A stretch of DNA of 64,000 nucleotides from Xanthobacteraceae bacterium (GTDB lineage Bacteria > Pseudomonadota > Alphaproteobacteria > Rhizobiales > Xanthobacteraceae). The DNA is taken from positions 682,001-746,000 of the forward strand of contig JAMLIK010000002.1 of NCBI GenBank assembly GCA_023954195.1. The letters are read 5' to 3'. Positions 1-11,136 of the stretch are shown piece after piece. The position numbers and the translations under genes are program-made. Below the pieces are notes generated by a model. It was not told the DNA's origin. It was given only the letters and a program-made list of their open reading frames with translations, and did not search any database. The stretch's first letter is position 1, and each line of letters begins with the position of its first letter.

Positions 1-290
1 ATCCCTACCGCCGCAAGGTGCCGACGTTTTCCTCGACGCTCGACCGCTCGCTCGACGCCCGCGTGGTGTCGCTCGGCCGCGTCCGTCCCGACAATTCCGG
101 CTTCCGCGTCAAGCACGAGCCCGGCAACCCGGCGGCCGACGCCAGCGGCAATGTCAAATATCCCAACGTCAATCCGGTGATCGAGATGACCGACATGCGC
201 GACGCGCAGCGGTCCTACGAAGCCAACCTCAACATCATCACCGCCACGCGCCGGATGATCCAGCGCACCCTCGACATTCTCAAAGCCTGA
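1..290 (+). CDS. flgC: Flagellar basal-body rod protein FlgC, 3' part
   Basis: Proximal rod subunit of the flagellar basal body, assembled in the periplasm through the flagellar export gate. Only the C-terminal 95 or so residues are in the window; the reading frame is open to the left edge, so the GTG at 18 is internal and not a start. The end of the protein has the family's C-terminal signature: a PNVN segment, then EMTDMRDAQRSYEANLN and a helical tail that packs in the rod. The gene is followed after 18 bases by fliE, the usual alphaproteobacterial order. Confidence 0.93.
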   Translation, partial: PYRRKVPTFSSTLDRSLDARVVSLGRVRPDNSGFRVKHEPGNPAADASGNVKYPNVNPVIEMTDMRDAQRSYEANLNIITATRRMIQRTLDILKA

Positions 291-308
291 TTTCCAAGGA
301 GCCTCGCC

Positions 309-623
309 ATGGCCTCGCCGATTACCGCCGCCAACGCCTACGCCAGCCTCGCGAAGATGGTGTCTCAGGGCGGCGCCCCCACACCGAAGGCAGGGGAGAC
401 CGGGGGGCCCTCGTTCGGCGCGCTGGTGAAGGACGCGATCGGCAGCGTGATGGAGACCGGCCGCAAGTCCGACGCGCAGACGGTGGCGATGGCCAACGGC
501 CGCGCCAACGTCATGGACGTGGTGACGGCGGTGGCCGAAACCGACGTCGCCGTCTCGACGCTGGTGTCGGTACGCGACCGGATGATCCAGTCCTACGAGG
601 AAATCATGCGGATGCCGATCTGA
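309..623 (+). CDS. fliE: Flagellar hook-basal body complex protein FliE
   Basis: Small adaptor (104 residues, normal for FliE) that joins the MS ring to the rod. It has a low-complexity N terminus followed by the conserved C-terminal half (SDAQTVAMANGRANVMDVVTA and a VRDRMIQSYEEIMRMPI tail). A strong AAGGAG sits 7 bases before the ATG. It is co-directional with flgC, 18 bases upstream, and with the export genes downstream. A 184-base gap to fliQ is taken up mostly by a palindromic repeat, so fliQRB may be partly insulated from flgC-fliE. Confidence 0.92.
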   Translation: MASPITAANAYASLAKMVSQGGAPTPKAGETGGPSFGALVKDAIGSVMETGRKSDAQTVAMANGRANVMDVVTAVAETDVAVSTLVSVRDRMIQSYEEIMRMPI

Positions 624-656
624 TGGGGCGTTTTTGGATGACGCGCAACACGGAGA

Positions 657-779
657 ACGTCGTCCCCGCGCAGGCGGGGACCCATACGCCGCAGCGGTGC
701 GGCTCCATCATCCGAGGTGAGTTTGTCTTTTGACAGGCAAGGCCAGGGGGCATGGGTCCCCGCCTTCGCGGGGACGACG
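657..779. repeat. MITE-like palindromic repeat, copy 1
   Basis: About 123 bases with terminal inverted repeats: the left end starts CGTCGTCCCCGCGCAGGCGG and the right end (752-779) is its near-exact reverse complement. Each end also folds on itself into a short hairpin (TCCCCGC/GCGGGGA). A second copy in opposite orientation lies at 20434-20553. The two share the termini and the inner sequence next to one terminus (ACCCATACGCCGCAGCG) but little of the middle, as expected for a non-autonomous miniature element. Confidence 0.8.
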
Positions 780-807
780 CCTCGTTTCCAACAACACAGG
801 ACCCCAC

Positions 808-1071
808 ATGACCGGAGCTGAAACCCTCGACGTCGCGCGCGACGCGATCTGGACCATCGTCATCGTCGCCTCGCCCTTGCTGGTGGTCGGCCTTCTGGTC
901 GGCGTCGCGATCTCGCTGGTGCAGGCGTTGACGCAGATCCAGGAGCAGACGCTGGTGTTCGTGCCCAAGATCGTCGCGATGCTGGTGACCCTGGTGCTGG
1001 CGCTGCCGTTCATGGCGGACGCGCTGCACGCCGAGATGATGCGGATTTCGTCGCGAATCATCGGAGGTTGA
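808..1071 (+). CDS. fliQ: Flagellar biosynthetic protein FliQ
   Basis: Export-gate subunit, 87 residues with two hydrophobic helices (about residues 14-38 and 48-70), standard for FliQ/SctS. I start it at the ATG at 808: an in-frame start at 730 would add 26 residues encoded by the palindromic repeat and would make the protein too long for the family. It builds the FliPQR channel with FliR, encoded directly downstream. The end of fliQ abuts the fliR translation start region. Confidence 0.9.
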   Translation: MTGAETLDVARDAIWTIVIVASPLLVVGLLVGVAISLVQALTQIQEQTLVFVPKIVAMLVTLVLALPFMADALHAEMMRISSRIIGG

Positions 1072-1085
1072 AGCATGGTGCCGAG

Positions 1086-1856
1086 ATGCGCGTCGACCTT
1101 ACGTTCCTGCCGGCCTATGCCGCCGCCTTCATGCTCGTGTTCGCCCGCATCGGCGCGATGGTGATGCTGCTGCCGACGCTGGGCGAGGCCAACATCCCGG
1201 CGCGGATCAAGCTCGGGATCGCGCTGCTTCTGACCCTGATTATCCTGCCGCTGCACCGCGCGGCGTTCCATGTCGATACCCAGTCGCTGGCGCCGATGGC
1301 GGTGCTGCTGGCGCAGGAAATCTTCATCGGCGTCGTGCTCGGCGCAACCGCGCGGGTGACGCTGGCGGCGTTGCAGGTGGCGGGCTTCATCATCGCCCAG
1401 CAACTGGGACTAGGCTTCGTCACCGCGGTCGACCCGACGCAAGGCCAGCAGGGCGTGCTGGTCGGCAATTTCCTGTCGCTGCTCGGCGTCACCTTCCTGT
1501 TCGCCACCGACAGTCATCATCTGGTGATCGCCGCGCTCAGCCAGAGCTACGACATTTTCGCGCCGGGCGCGCTGATGCCGAGCGGCGACGTCGCGGCGCT
1601 GGCGGTGCGCGCCTTCGCCGGCGCCTTCAAGGTCGGCGTGCAACTCGCCGCGCCGTTCCTGGTGTTCGGGCTGGTGTTCAACATCGGGCTCGGCATCCTG
1701 GCGCGGCTGATGCCGCAGATGCAGGTCTATTTCGTCGGCGTGCCGCTCTCGATCCTGTTCGGCCTCCTGATCCTGCTGATCGCGATCGCCGCGATGATGG
1801 GCGTGTTCCTCGATTACTTCACCGGCATCATGCACGACCTGGCTCCAAGGAGTTGA
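1086..1856 (+). CDS. fliR: Flagellar biosynthetic protein FliR
   Basis: Polytopic inner-membrane protein of the type III export gate, about 256 residues, family-typical. Several hydrophobic segments are visible, including the N-terminal one with LTFLPAYAAAFMLVFARIGAM. Start choice: the ATG at 1086 gives the usual FliR N terminus. An in-frame TTG at 1068 overlapping the fliQ stop would add six residues (MKHGAE) and cannot be excluded, because the clear GGAGG (1063-1067) is too close to it but 18 bases from the ATG. flhB follows after 6 bases. Confidence 0.88.
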   Translation: MRVDLTFLPAYAAAFMLVFARIGAMVMLLPTLGEANIPARIKLGIALLLTLIILPLHRAAFHVDTQSLAPMAVLLAQEIFIGVVLGATARVTLAALQVAGFIIAQQLGLGFVTAVDPTQGQQGVLVGNFLSLLGVTFLFATDSHHLVIAALSQSYDIFAPGALMPSGDVAALAVRAFAGAFKVGVQLAAPFLVFGLVFNIGLGILARLMPQMQVYFVGVPLSILFGLLILLIAIAAMMGVFLDYFTGIMHDLAPRS

Positions 1857-1862
1857 TCCGAC

Positions 1863-2942
1863 GTGTCCGACGACAACGACGGCCCGGAGAAAACAGAAGA
1901 CCCGACCCAGAAGCGGCTCGACGACGCGCTTCAGCGCGGCGACGTCGCCAAGAGCCAGGAAGTCAACACCTGGTTCATGATCGCCGGCGCGACGCTGGTG
2001 TTCACCTCGTTCGCGGGCTCGATCGGCGGCGGATTGCAGAACCCGCTGCGCAATCTGATCGCCAATTCCTGGATGATCCGCGCCGACGGCCCCGGCCTGC
2101 TGGCGCTGGCGCGCGATCTCGCATACCTGCTGATCGCCGTGCTCGGCGTGCCGCTACTGCTCTTGGCGCTGGCGGCGATCGCCGCCAACATGGTGCAGCA
2201 CCGGCTGGTGTGGTCCGGCGAATCGCTCAAGCCGAAATTGAGCAAGCTGTCGCCGCTGGCCGGCGCCAAGCGCATCTTCGGCAAGCAGGCGGCGGCGAAT
2301 TTCCTGAAAGGTCTGTTCAAGGTCATCGCGCTCGGCGCGGTGATGACGATGGTGCTGTGGCCGGATCGTTTCCGCTTCGAGGCCATGGTGCGCGCCGAAC
2401 CCGCGACGATCCTGTACTCCACGATGACGCTGACGCAGCATCTCCTCACCGCGACGGTGGCGGTGCTGGCGCTGGTGGCGATCGCCGATTTCTTCTTCCA
2501 GTACCGGCAATGGTTCGAGAAGCAGAAGATGTCGTTGCAGGAGTTGAAGGAGGAGTTCAAGCAGTCGGAAGGCGACCCGCATATCAAGGGGCGGCTCCGT
2601 CAGTTGCGCCACGCCCGCATGAAGAAGCGGATGATGGCCGCCGTGCCCAAGGCGTCGGTCGTCATCACCAACCCGACCCACTATTCGGTCGCGCTGCAAT
2701 ACGATCGCGGCATGGCGGCGCCGGTCTGCGTCGCCAAGGGCGTCGACGCGGTGGCGTTCAAAATCCGCGAGGTGGCGAAGGCGCACGACATCCCGATCGT
2801 CGAGAACGTGCCGCTGGCGCGCGCGCTCTACGCCACGGTGGAGATCGACGACGAGATTCCGGTCGAGCACTACCATGCGGTGGCCGAGATCATCGGCTAC
2901 GTGATGAACCTGAAACGCGGCCTGTCGGGGCGGCGGACATGA
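1863..2942 (+). CDS. flhB: Flagellar export switch protein FlhB
   Basis: 359 residues from a GTG start with AAGGAG about 10 bases upstream. The N-terminal part holds a family-typical EKTEDPTQKRL segment and four membrane helices. The cytoplasmic part carries the self-cleavage motif NPTH at residues 270-273; cleavage between N and P switches export from rod/hook to filament substrates. The gene ends the flagellar run: no flagellar gene follows, and cckA starts 142 bases on. Confidence 0.94.
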   Translation: MSDDNDGPEKTEDPTQKRLDDALQRGDVAKSQEVNTWFMIAGATLVFTSFAGSIGGGLQNPLRNLIANSWMIRADGPGLLALARDLAYLLIAVLGVPLLLLALAAIAANMVQHRLVWSGESLKPKLSKLSPLAGAKRIFGKQAAANFLKGLFKVIALGAVMTMVLWPDRFRFEAMVRAEPATILYSTMTLTQHLLTATVAVLALVAIADFFFQYRQWFEKQKMSLQELKEEFKQSEGDPHIKGRLRQLRHARMKKRMMAAVPKASVVITNPTHYSVALQYDRGMAAPVCVAKGVDAVAFKIREVAKAHDIPIVENVPLARALYATVEIDDEIPVEHYHAVAEIIGYVMNLKRGLSGRRT

Positions 2943-3084
2943 TCCGGCGCGGCTGGCGGCGGATCGGGGCCGCGCGCAATCGCGGGGATCGCTGTATGAT
3001 GCGCTTGCGCGCGGCGAGCCGATTCGGGCATTTCGGTCGGGTTTCCGCGCCTATCGTCCCACCGCACAGGTTGCGCGCCGTTCC

Positions 3085-5640
<2,556 letters not shown>

Positions 5641-5690
5641 GCGACCGCGCGGGTGGGGTAAGCGACCGGTCCCGTGCCCGCGAATTCATG

Positions 5691-6344
5691 TCATCTCTTC
5701 GCCTGATAGGATGCCGACGCGCGGGCGCCGGCCTCGATTTTCTCGTGCGATAATTGTTCCGCCCGATAGTAACCCCGCGCCTCTTGCAGCAACGTGATCG
5801 CCTCAGTGGAAGGATTGAATATCACTCCATCCATATCGGCCGCGACCAGGTCGCCCGGGCGGACGGACACGCCGCCGATCTGAATTTCAACGCCGGTCTC
5901 AACGGCGATACTATCGGTCCTGCAACTCGCCATGGTGACCGAGCCGGACCAGCAGCCGATGTCGCATGCCAGAATGCCTTCCACGTCACGAACCGGACCA
6001 TCGACCACGATACCGAGCACCCCCAGCCGTTTTAACCGATGGGCCAGCACGTCGCCGATCACGGCGCCCCGCAGGTCGCCGATCGCCTGAATGACGAGGA
6101 CAACGCCCGCCGGCACGCTGTCGTAGGCCGCTATGAAGCGTTGGCTATTTTCCGCAGATGCCTGCTCCGATTTTGTCAATCGGACGGTCCAGGCCTTGCC
6201 GAGAACGGGCCGGGGCGCGCCGCGAGGCGCGATGCCGGTGGCGATGCGGCTGCGCATATCCTCATTCGTGTGCATTTTTTGCGCCGCATCATAGATGAGC
6301 GACGTGTTGAGTCCGTCGGTCTCCGGCCATTCATTCGACATCAC
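5691..6344 (-). CDS. RraA / HMG-aldolase family protein
   Basis: 217 residues. The core GAVIGDV...GVLGIVVDGPVRD (about residues 94-122) matches the RraA-like fold, in which the GD and RD pairs hold a divalent metal and a 2-oxo acid. Members include RraA (RNase E inhibitor) and the class II HMG/CHA aldolases or oxaloacetate decarboxylases. Presence of the aspartates and arginine favours an enzyme. The true start may be either of the two adjacent ATG codons at the 5' end. It lies alone on the minus strand, convergent with cckA (50-base gap) and divergent from the Tim44-domain gene, so context gives no substrate. Confidence 0.75.
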   Translation of the reverse strand: MMSNEWPETDGLNTSLIYDAAQKMHTNEDMRSRIATGIAPRGAPRPVLGKAWTVRLTKSEQASAENSQRFIAAYDSVPAGVVLVIQAIGDLRGAVIGDVLAHRLKRLGVLGIVVDGPVRDVEGILACDIGCWSGSVTMASCRTDSIAVETGVEIQIGGVSVRPGDLVAADMDGVIFNPSTEAITLLQEARGYYRAEQLSHEKIEAGARASASYQAKR

Positions 6345-6602
6345 GTGTTTTCCTCAAGACCATCAACTTCTCGGAAGCGGCCAGGATGGCAACGTTCCAG
6401 CTCGCGTCCATTGGAACCTGAAAACGGCAACGGCACAATTCGCACCGCGGTGAAAGCGCTCGTCACGCTTTCGAAAGCATGGCCGACGAGTCGGCCGCGA
6501 CCGAGCGCCGCACGGGCGCGACGCCGTGGCCACTTTTCTTTTTTCGACGGTTCCCCACCTTATGGGCGACCGCCCTGCTTCCGGGGCGTGAGGAAACCAT
6601 CG

Positions 6603-7634
6603 ATGACCTTTCTCCGACGCCCACGTGGCATCGTCCAGACGCTGGCCCTGACTATGGCCCTGGCGTTTCCGCTGTTGATGATCGCGGTCTCGGCGGCGGA
6701 TGCCCGCGCCGGCCGCGGCGGCAGCGCCGGCTCGCGCGGCTCAAGGACCTTTTCGGCGCCGGCGACCACCCCCACCGCGCCGAACGCGGCGCAGCCGTTC
6801 AACCGCACCATGACGCAGCCCGGCACCACCGCGCCGCGCGGCGCGGCGGCCGCCGGCAACGCCGCCCGCCCCGGCATGGGCATGATGGGCGGCCTGATGG
6901 CCGGCCTGCTCGGCGCGGGCCTCATCGGCATGCTGTTCGGTGGCGGCCTGTTCAGCGGCCTCGGCAGCCTGTCGTCGTTCCTCGGCCTGGCGTTGCAGAT
7001 CATCATCATCGTGATGGTGGCGCGATTCGCGATGGCGTGGTGGCGTCGCCGCAACGCCAACACCGCCGCTTATGAAGGCCCCGCCAACGGGCCCGCCCCG
7101 GCGGGTGGTCCGCAGACCAATCTCCGCAACGGTCTCGGCGGTCTTGGCGCCGGTCTTGGCGCTGGCCTCGGCGGCGGTCCGGGCGCGGCGGGCGGCGGCT
7201 CTGGCTTGGGCGGCGGCGCGGCGGCTTCGACCCCGCTCCAGATCACGCCGGACGATTATGAGGCGTTCGAGCGGCTGCTCGGCGAGGTGCAGGCGGCGTG
7301 GTCGGACGAGGACGTCGAGAAGCTGCACAAGCTGGCGACCCCCGAAATGGTGTCATACTTCACCGAGGATCTCGCCGCCAACAAGCAGCGGGGCGTGGTT
7401 AACAAGGTCACCGGCGTCAAGCTGTTGCAGGGCGACCTCGCCGAAGCCTGGCGCGAGGGCGTCACCGACTTCGCCACGGTGGCGATGCGTTTCAGCCTGA
7501 CCGACAAGACCGTGGACCGCGCCAGCGGCAACGTGGTCGACGGCGGCGACACGCCGGTCGAGGCGACCGAGGTGTGGACCTTCGCCCGTCGTCCGGGCGA
7601 GGGTTGGGAGTTGAGCGCGATCCAGCAGGCATGA
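6603..7634 (+). CDS. Tim44-like domain membrane protein
   Basis: 343 residues. Signal-like hydrophobic N terminus (about 12-33) ending in ADARA, a Gly/Ala/Pro-rich stretch, a Gly-Met-rich hydrophobic hairpin (about 95-140, GMGMMGGLMAGLLGAG then a LALQIIIIVMVARF helix), a second Gly-rich linker, and a C-terminal Tim44/MRPL45-type domain (from about 215, PDDYEAFERLLGEVQAAWSDED to the end). This class is common in alphaproteobacteria; its bacterial role is not established. I reject the earlier in-frame start at 6039, because it runs antisense through the divergent gene. A strong intrinsic terminator follows (7719-7757). Confidence 0.8.
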   Translation: MTFLRRPRGIVQTLALTMALAFPLLMIAVSAADARAGRGGSAGSRGSRTFSAPATTPTAPNAAQPFNRTMTQPGTTAPRGAAAAGNAARPGMGMMGGLMAGLLGAGLIGMLFGGGLFSGLGSLSSFLGLALQIIIIVMVARFAMAWWRRRNANTAAYEGPANGPAPAGGPQTNLRNGLGGLGAGLGAGLGGGPGAAGGGSGLGGGAAASTPLQITPDDYEAFERLLGEVQAAWSDEDVEKLHKLATPEMVSYFTEDLAANKQRGVVNKVTGVKLLQGDLAEAWREGVTDFATVAMRFSLTDKTVDRASGNVVDGGDTPVEATEVWTFARRPGEGWELSAIQQA

Positions 7635-7651
7635 CGCCCGCAACCATTCGC

Positions 7652-7710
7652 GCCATAGCGTTTTCGAGCGAAGTGGTTCCCGGTTCGCGTGAAGAAAACG
7701 CATCCGGATA
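7652..7710. repeat. Short palindromic intergenic repeat, copy 1
   Basis: Inverted repeat GCGTTTTC (7658-7665) / GAAAACGC (7694-7701), preceded by CGCCATA and with a semi-palindromic interior (GAGCGAAGTGG ... CGGTTCGCGTG). A related copy stands at 50302-50360 (same CCATAGCGTTTTC opening, same TTCGCGTGA interior). I recall this as a repetitive extragenic palindrome type in this family, but only the two-copy match is seen here. Confidence 0.65.
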
Positions 7711-7718
7711 AAAGATAA

Positions 7719-7757
7719 GGGCGTTGCGGCGACAGCCGCAGCGCCCCTTTTTATTTG
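7719..7757 (+). terminator. Rho-independent terminator after the Tim44-domain gene
   Basis: 12-bp stem GGGCGTTGCGGC / GCCGCAGCGCCC with one G-T pair and a GACA loop, followed by CTTTTTATTT. Well placed about 85 bases after the Tim44-domain stop. Confidence 0.85.
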
Positions 7758-7847
7758 AAGGGCGATTCGTATGATCTTGCCGGATGCGCAACGCCTCCAA
7801 CGACGGGTATCCTCACCACAAGCAGGCAAGCAACAGGGAGCAGATCG

Positions 7848-8534
7848 ATGTCCATGAGATTCACCGGACGCGAATTGGCGGGAGTTTGCGCGGCGGCGGC
7901 GCTGGCACTGTCGGCCGCGACATTACCGGCACGGGCGCAGGGCGCCGAGACGACGTTCTTCGTCACCAGCCACGGCATCGGCAACGGCGGCAACCTCGGC
8001 GGCCTCGCCGGCGCCGACAACTGGTGTCAGCAATTGGCGCAGGCCGCCGGCCTCGGAGCCAGGACCTGGCGCGCCTACCTGTCGACGCAAGCCGCCGACG
8101 GCAAGCCGGCGGTCAACGCCCGCGACCGCATCGGCAAGGGGCCATGGAAGAACGCCAAGGGCGAGGCGATCGCCAAGGATGTCACTGAGCTGCACGGCGC
8201 CAACAGCCTCACCAAGCAGACCGCGCTGAGCGAGAAGGGCGAGGTCATCAACGGCCGCGGCGACAAGCCGAACCGCCACGACATCCTGACCGGGTCGCAG
8301 GCCGACGGCACCGCCTTTCCGCCGGGCGAGGACCGCACCTGCAAGAACTGGACGAGCAGCACGCAGGGCGCGGCGATGGTCGGCCACTCCGACCGCATGG
8401 GGCTCGACGACAGTCCGCCGGCGAAATCCTGGAACATGTCGCACCCTTCGCGCGGCCCGGACGGCGGCTGCTCTCAGGCGGACCTGCGCTCCACCGGCGG
8501 CGACGGCCTGCTCTACTGCTTCGCGACGAACTGA
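7848..8534 (+). CDS. Secreted protein, lectin-like/DUF1554-like (uncertain)
   Basis: 228 residues from the ATG at 7848, with a Sec signal peptide (Arg-containing start, AAAALALSAATL core, ARAQG cleavage region about residue 31). The mature part has a TTFFVTSHGIGNGGNLGGLAGAD opening, then a DNWCQQLAQAAG helix and TWRAYLS, and five or so cysteines (the C-terminal ones in TCKNW, GGCSQ and YCFAT), suggesting disulfides and an extracytoplasmic role. The pattern resembles secreted C-type-lectin/endostatin-like (DUF1554-type) proteins; this is from memory of the pattern, not proved. Earlier in-frame starts at 7755 onward are unlikely because they precede the signal peptide. Monocistronic. Confidence 0.6.
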   Translation: MSMRFTGRELAGVCAAAALALSAATLPARAQGAETTFFVTSHGIGNGGNLGGLAGADNWCQQLAQAAGLGARTWRAYLSTQAADGKPAVNARDRIGKGPWKNAKGEAIAKDVTELHGANSLTKQTALSEKGEVINGRGDKPNRHDILTGSQADGTAFPPGEDRTCKNWTSSTQGAAMVGHSDRMGLDDSPPAKSWNMSHPSRGPDGGCSQADLRSTGGDGLLYCFATN

Positions 8535-8705
8535 ATGATGGAGCCAATCCGGCTGCGTTGAATCGGCTTCCATTTTCCACCGTCGCGCTCCGACCGCCGC
8601 GCCGGCGACCCGAACGGGTGCGCCGGCCGGCTGTTTTGAACCCTTCAAAATTCCCGGCAAAGGGCCTAAACAGGGGCAAATCCCCTCCGTCAGAGGCTCT
8701 TTCCA

Positions 8706-10358
8706 ATGAATGCACCGACCGCGATCCCCGACCAGAAGCCCGTTCCGCCCTATCGGCACACGCCGCTGTTCCCGCTCGGCAAGGACGAAACCCCTTACCG
8801 GAAAGTGTCGGACGAAGGCGTGCGGGTCGAGAAGTTGCTCGGCAAGGACATGCTGGTGGTGTCGCGCGCGGCGCTCAAGGCGCTGTCAGAGGCGGCGTTC
8901 GGCGAGATCAACCATTATCTGCGGCCGGGACACCTGAAGCAGCTCCGCAGCATCCTCGACGACAAGGAAGCCAGCGACAACGACAAGTTCGTCGCCTTCG
9001 ATTTTCTCAAGAACGCCAATATCTCCGCCGGCGGCGTGCTGCCGATGTGCCAGGACACCGGCACCGCGATCATCATGGGCAAGAAGGGCTGCAACGTCAT
9101 CACCGACGGCGACGACGAGGCGGCGCTGTCGGAAGGCGCGCGCGACGCCTATCTGCGCCGCAACCTGCGCTATTCGCAGGTCGCGCCGCTCTCGATGTAC
9201 GAGGAGAAGAACACCGCCAACAACATGCCGGCGCAGTGCGAGATCTATGCCGAGGGTGACGACGCCTACAAGTTCATGTTCATGGCCAAGGGCGGCGGCT
9301 CGGCCAACAAGAGCTTTCTGTTTCAGGCGACGCCCTCGGTGCTGACCAAGGATCGGCTTCTCGCTTTCCTGAAAGAGAAGATCATGACGCTCGGCACCGC
9401 CGCGTGTCCGCCCTATCACCTCGCCATCGTCATCGGCGGCACCTCGGCCGAATTGTGCATGAAGACGGTGAAGCTCGCCTCCGCGCGCTATCTCGACGCG
9501 CTGCCGACGCACGGCAGCGAGAACGGCAACGCCTTCCGCGATCTCGACATGGAGCAGGAGATCCTGAAGATGACGCAAAGCACCGGCGTCGGCGCGCAGT
9601 TCGGCGGCAAATATTTCTGCCACGACGTGCGGGTGATCCGGATGCCGCGCCACGGCGCTTCGCTGCCGATCGGATTGGGCGTGTCGTGCTCGGCGGATCG
9701 TCAGGTGCTCGGCAAGATCACCAGGGACGGCGTGTTCCTTGAGCAACTGGAGCACAACCCTGCGCAGTATCTGCCGCCGGTGGAGGGCCAGCTCGGCGGC
9801 GAGGTAGTGAAGATCGACCTCAACCAGCCGATGAAGGACATTCTCGCGACGCTGTCGAAATATCCGACCAAGACGCGGCTGTCCTTGACCGGCACCATGA
9901 TCGTAGCGCGCGACGCAGCCCATGCCAAGCTGCGCGAGCGGCTGGACCGGGGCGAACCGCTGCCGGATTACTTCAAGAACCACCCGATCTACTACGCCGG
10001 CCCCGCCAAGACGCCGGAAGGCTACGCCTCCGGGGCGTTCGGCCCGACCACGGCGGGCCGCATGGATTCCTTCGTCGATCAGTTCCAGGCCGCCGGCGGC
10101 TCGATGGTGATGGTGGCGAAGGGCAACCGCTCGGCGCAGGTGCGCGAGGCGTGCAAGAAATACGGCGGCTTCTATCTCGGCTCGATCGGCGGCGTGGCGG
10201 CGAACCTCGCCGAGCACTGCATCAAGAAGGTCGAGGTGGTGGAATATCCCGAACTCGGCATGGAAGCGATCTGGCGCATCGAGGTCGAGGATTTCCCGGC
10301 GTTCATCATCATGGACGACAAGGGCAATGATTTCTTCAAGGAACTGAATCTCGGGTGA
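8706..10358 (+). CDS. fumA: Fumarate hydratase, class I (iron-sulfur)
   Basis: 550 residues, normal length for the single-chain, dimeric, oxygen-sensitive class I enzyme that interconverts fumarate and L-malate in the TCA cycle. Candidate 4Fe-4S ligands are Cys115 (PMCQDTGTA), Cys234 (TAACPPYH) and Cys328 (GVSCSADRQ). The N-terminal hydratase domain and the C-terminal swivelling domain ([19 protein letters not shown], then the SIGGVAA region) are both intact. The gene stands alone. A perfect 13-bp inverted repeat lies about 77 bases after its stop. Confidence 0.94.
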   Translation: MNAPTAIPDQKPVPPYRHTPLFPLGKDETPYRKVSDEGVRVEKLLGKDMLVVSRAALKALSEAAFGEINHYLRPGHLKQLRSILDDKEASDNDKFVAFDFLKNANISAGGVLPMCQDTGTAIIMGKKGCNVITDGDDEAALSEGARDAYLRRNLRYSQVAPLSMYEEKNTANNMPAQCEIYAEGDDAYKFMFMAKGGGSANKSFLFQATPSVLTKDRLLAFLKEKIMTLGTAACPPYHLAIVIGGTSAELCMKTVKLASARYLDALPTHGSENGNAFRDLDMEQEILKMTQSTGVGAQFGGKYFCHDVRVIRMPRHGASLPIGLGVSCSADRQVLGKITRDGVFLEQLEHNPAQYLPPVEGQLGGEVVKIDLNQPMKDILATLSKYPTKTRLSLTGTMIVARDAAHAKLRERLDRGEPLPDYFKNHPIYYAGPAKTPEGYASGAFGPTTAGRMDSFVDQFQAAGGSMVMVAKGNRSAQVREACKKYGGFYLGSIGGVAANLAEHCIKKVEVVEYPELGMEAIWRIEVEDFPAFIIMDDKGNDFFKELNLG

Positions 10359-10434
10359 GGTGACCCGCGCGGACTCGATTCTGTCCGGACTCGCAAGCCG
10401 GGCGGCGAAAAAGAATCCGGATGACGCATTCGCG

Positions 10435-10468
10435 CGTCCTGCTTCAATGGATGAATTGAAGCAGGACG
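10435..10468. repeat. Perfect 13-bp inverted repeat (possible terminator or operator)
   Basis: CGTCCTGCTTCAA (10435-10447), 8-base loop, TTGAAGCAGGACG (10456-10468). No T-run follows on either strand, so it is not a classical intrinsic terminator. It sits between the fumarase stop and a possible 31-residue membrane peptide, 15 bases before that ATG. Confidence 0.6.
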
Positions 10469-10483
10469 ATTCGGACGCCGCGC

Positions 10484-10579
10484 ATGGACATCGATGCCGT
10501 CAGATTGAACGCGATGCTGATCGCGCTCCTGGTCGCCGCGAGCACGATCAACGGCGTCATCGTTTATAGCTATCTGTAG
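10484..10579 (+). CDS. Possible 31-residue single-span membrane peptide
   Basis: ORF too short for routine calling: MDIDAVRLNAM followed by a hydrophobic stretch LIALLVAASTINGVIVYSYL and a stop. The acidic N terminus, clean hydrophobic segment and aromatic end look like a real small inner-membrane protein. There is no strong Shine-Dalgarno (only GGAC/GACG near 10464) and the 13-bp hairpin just upstream could occlude initiation. The alternative ORF in another frame (10360-10569) has random, Arg/Asp-rich composition and is rejected. Confidence 0.4.
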   Translation: MDIDAVRLNAMLIALLVAASTINGVIVYSYL

Positions 10580-10683
10580 CGGTGTGGGAGCCAGGCAGGC
10601 TGCTGCTCGGGAGCGGCCAGGTTCCGCTTCCTTCCCTCTCCACCGTGTCCCGGACGCGATGCAGCGTGTAGCGCTGCGTCGCT

Positions 10684-10728
10684 GAACCGGGACCGTCTCA
10701 AACACCGTGGATGGAACGGTCCCGGTTC
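10684..10728. repeat. 13-bp inverted repeat within a larger palindromic intergenic repeat
   Basis: GAACCGGGACCGT (10684-10696) and its exact complement ACGGTCCCGGTTC (10716-10728), 19-base loop. Flanks (from about 10643) contain further GTCCCGGA and GCAGCG...GCGCTGC half-palindromes, which look like a dispersed extragenic palindrome of this group. It lies between convergent fumA and the 98-residue minus-strand gene, so it may also act as a two-way transcription end. Confidence 0.6.
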
Positions 10729-10789
10729 TGCGCTGCCTCACTTCGTGCCGCAGCGCGCCCGGGGGCAGGGAGCCATTTTCAACGGCTTG

Positions 10790-11086
10790 CTACGCCCGCG
10801 TGCCGGTGAACGGGAAGCTGCCCATCGGGCCGATGCCCATCTGGCCGCTCATCGCGTCGCCGTCGACCGAGCCGGTGAAGCTCAGGGTCAGCGGCATCGG
10901 GTTGGTGATGTCGATTTTCCAGGCGATGTCGTTGCCGTTCACGGTGCCGTCGAAGATTGCGCCGGAATTGCCGTCGGCGGCCTGCGTGCCGGTCAGCGCG
11001 CCGCCGGCGGTCTTCAGCTCCAGCGTCGCGTTGCGCTCGCCCATCGGCGTGCTCATGGTGATGTTCCAGTTTCCGTCGACCGACAT
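10790..11086 (-). CDS. Small conserved protein of unknown function
   Basis: 98 residues, MSVDGNWNITMSTPMGE start, then Gly/Thr-rich beta-strand-like pattern (ATLELKTAGGALTGTQ, SGAIFDGTVNGNDIAWKIDITNPMPLTLSFTGSVDGDAMSG) ending PFTGTRA. It has no signal peptide or cysteine. The alternating short strands suggest a small beta-barrel or beta-sandwich. A GGAG stands 8 bases before the ATG. It is last in a minus-strand group with the septation protein gene (50-base gap), so co-transcription is plausible. I know similar short proteins only as conserved hypotheticals. Confidence 0.75.
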   Translation of the reverse strand: MSVDGNWNITMSTPMGERNATLELKTAGGALTGTQAADGNSGAIFDGTVNGNDIAWKIDITNPMPLTLSFTGSVDGDAMSGQMGIGPMGSFPFTGTRA

Positions 11087-11136
11087 TCCGTTTCTCCAAT
11101 GCGTCGCACCTCGGTTTGAGGCGCGAGATGAATTCT

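Noticed and set aside
10360..10569. 69-codon ORF starting just after fumarase
   Set aside because: Random Arg/Asp-rich composition, and its frame runs through the hairpin; the overlapping 31-codon hydrophobic ORF is more plausible.
10684..10728. GAAC...GTTC pairs as a LexA box near 10684
   Set aside because: They are arms of a long inverted repeat, not the direct GTTC-N7-GTTC arrangement required.
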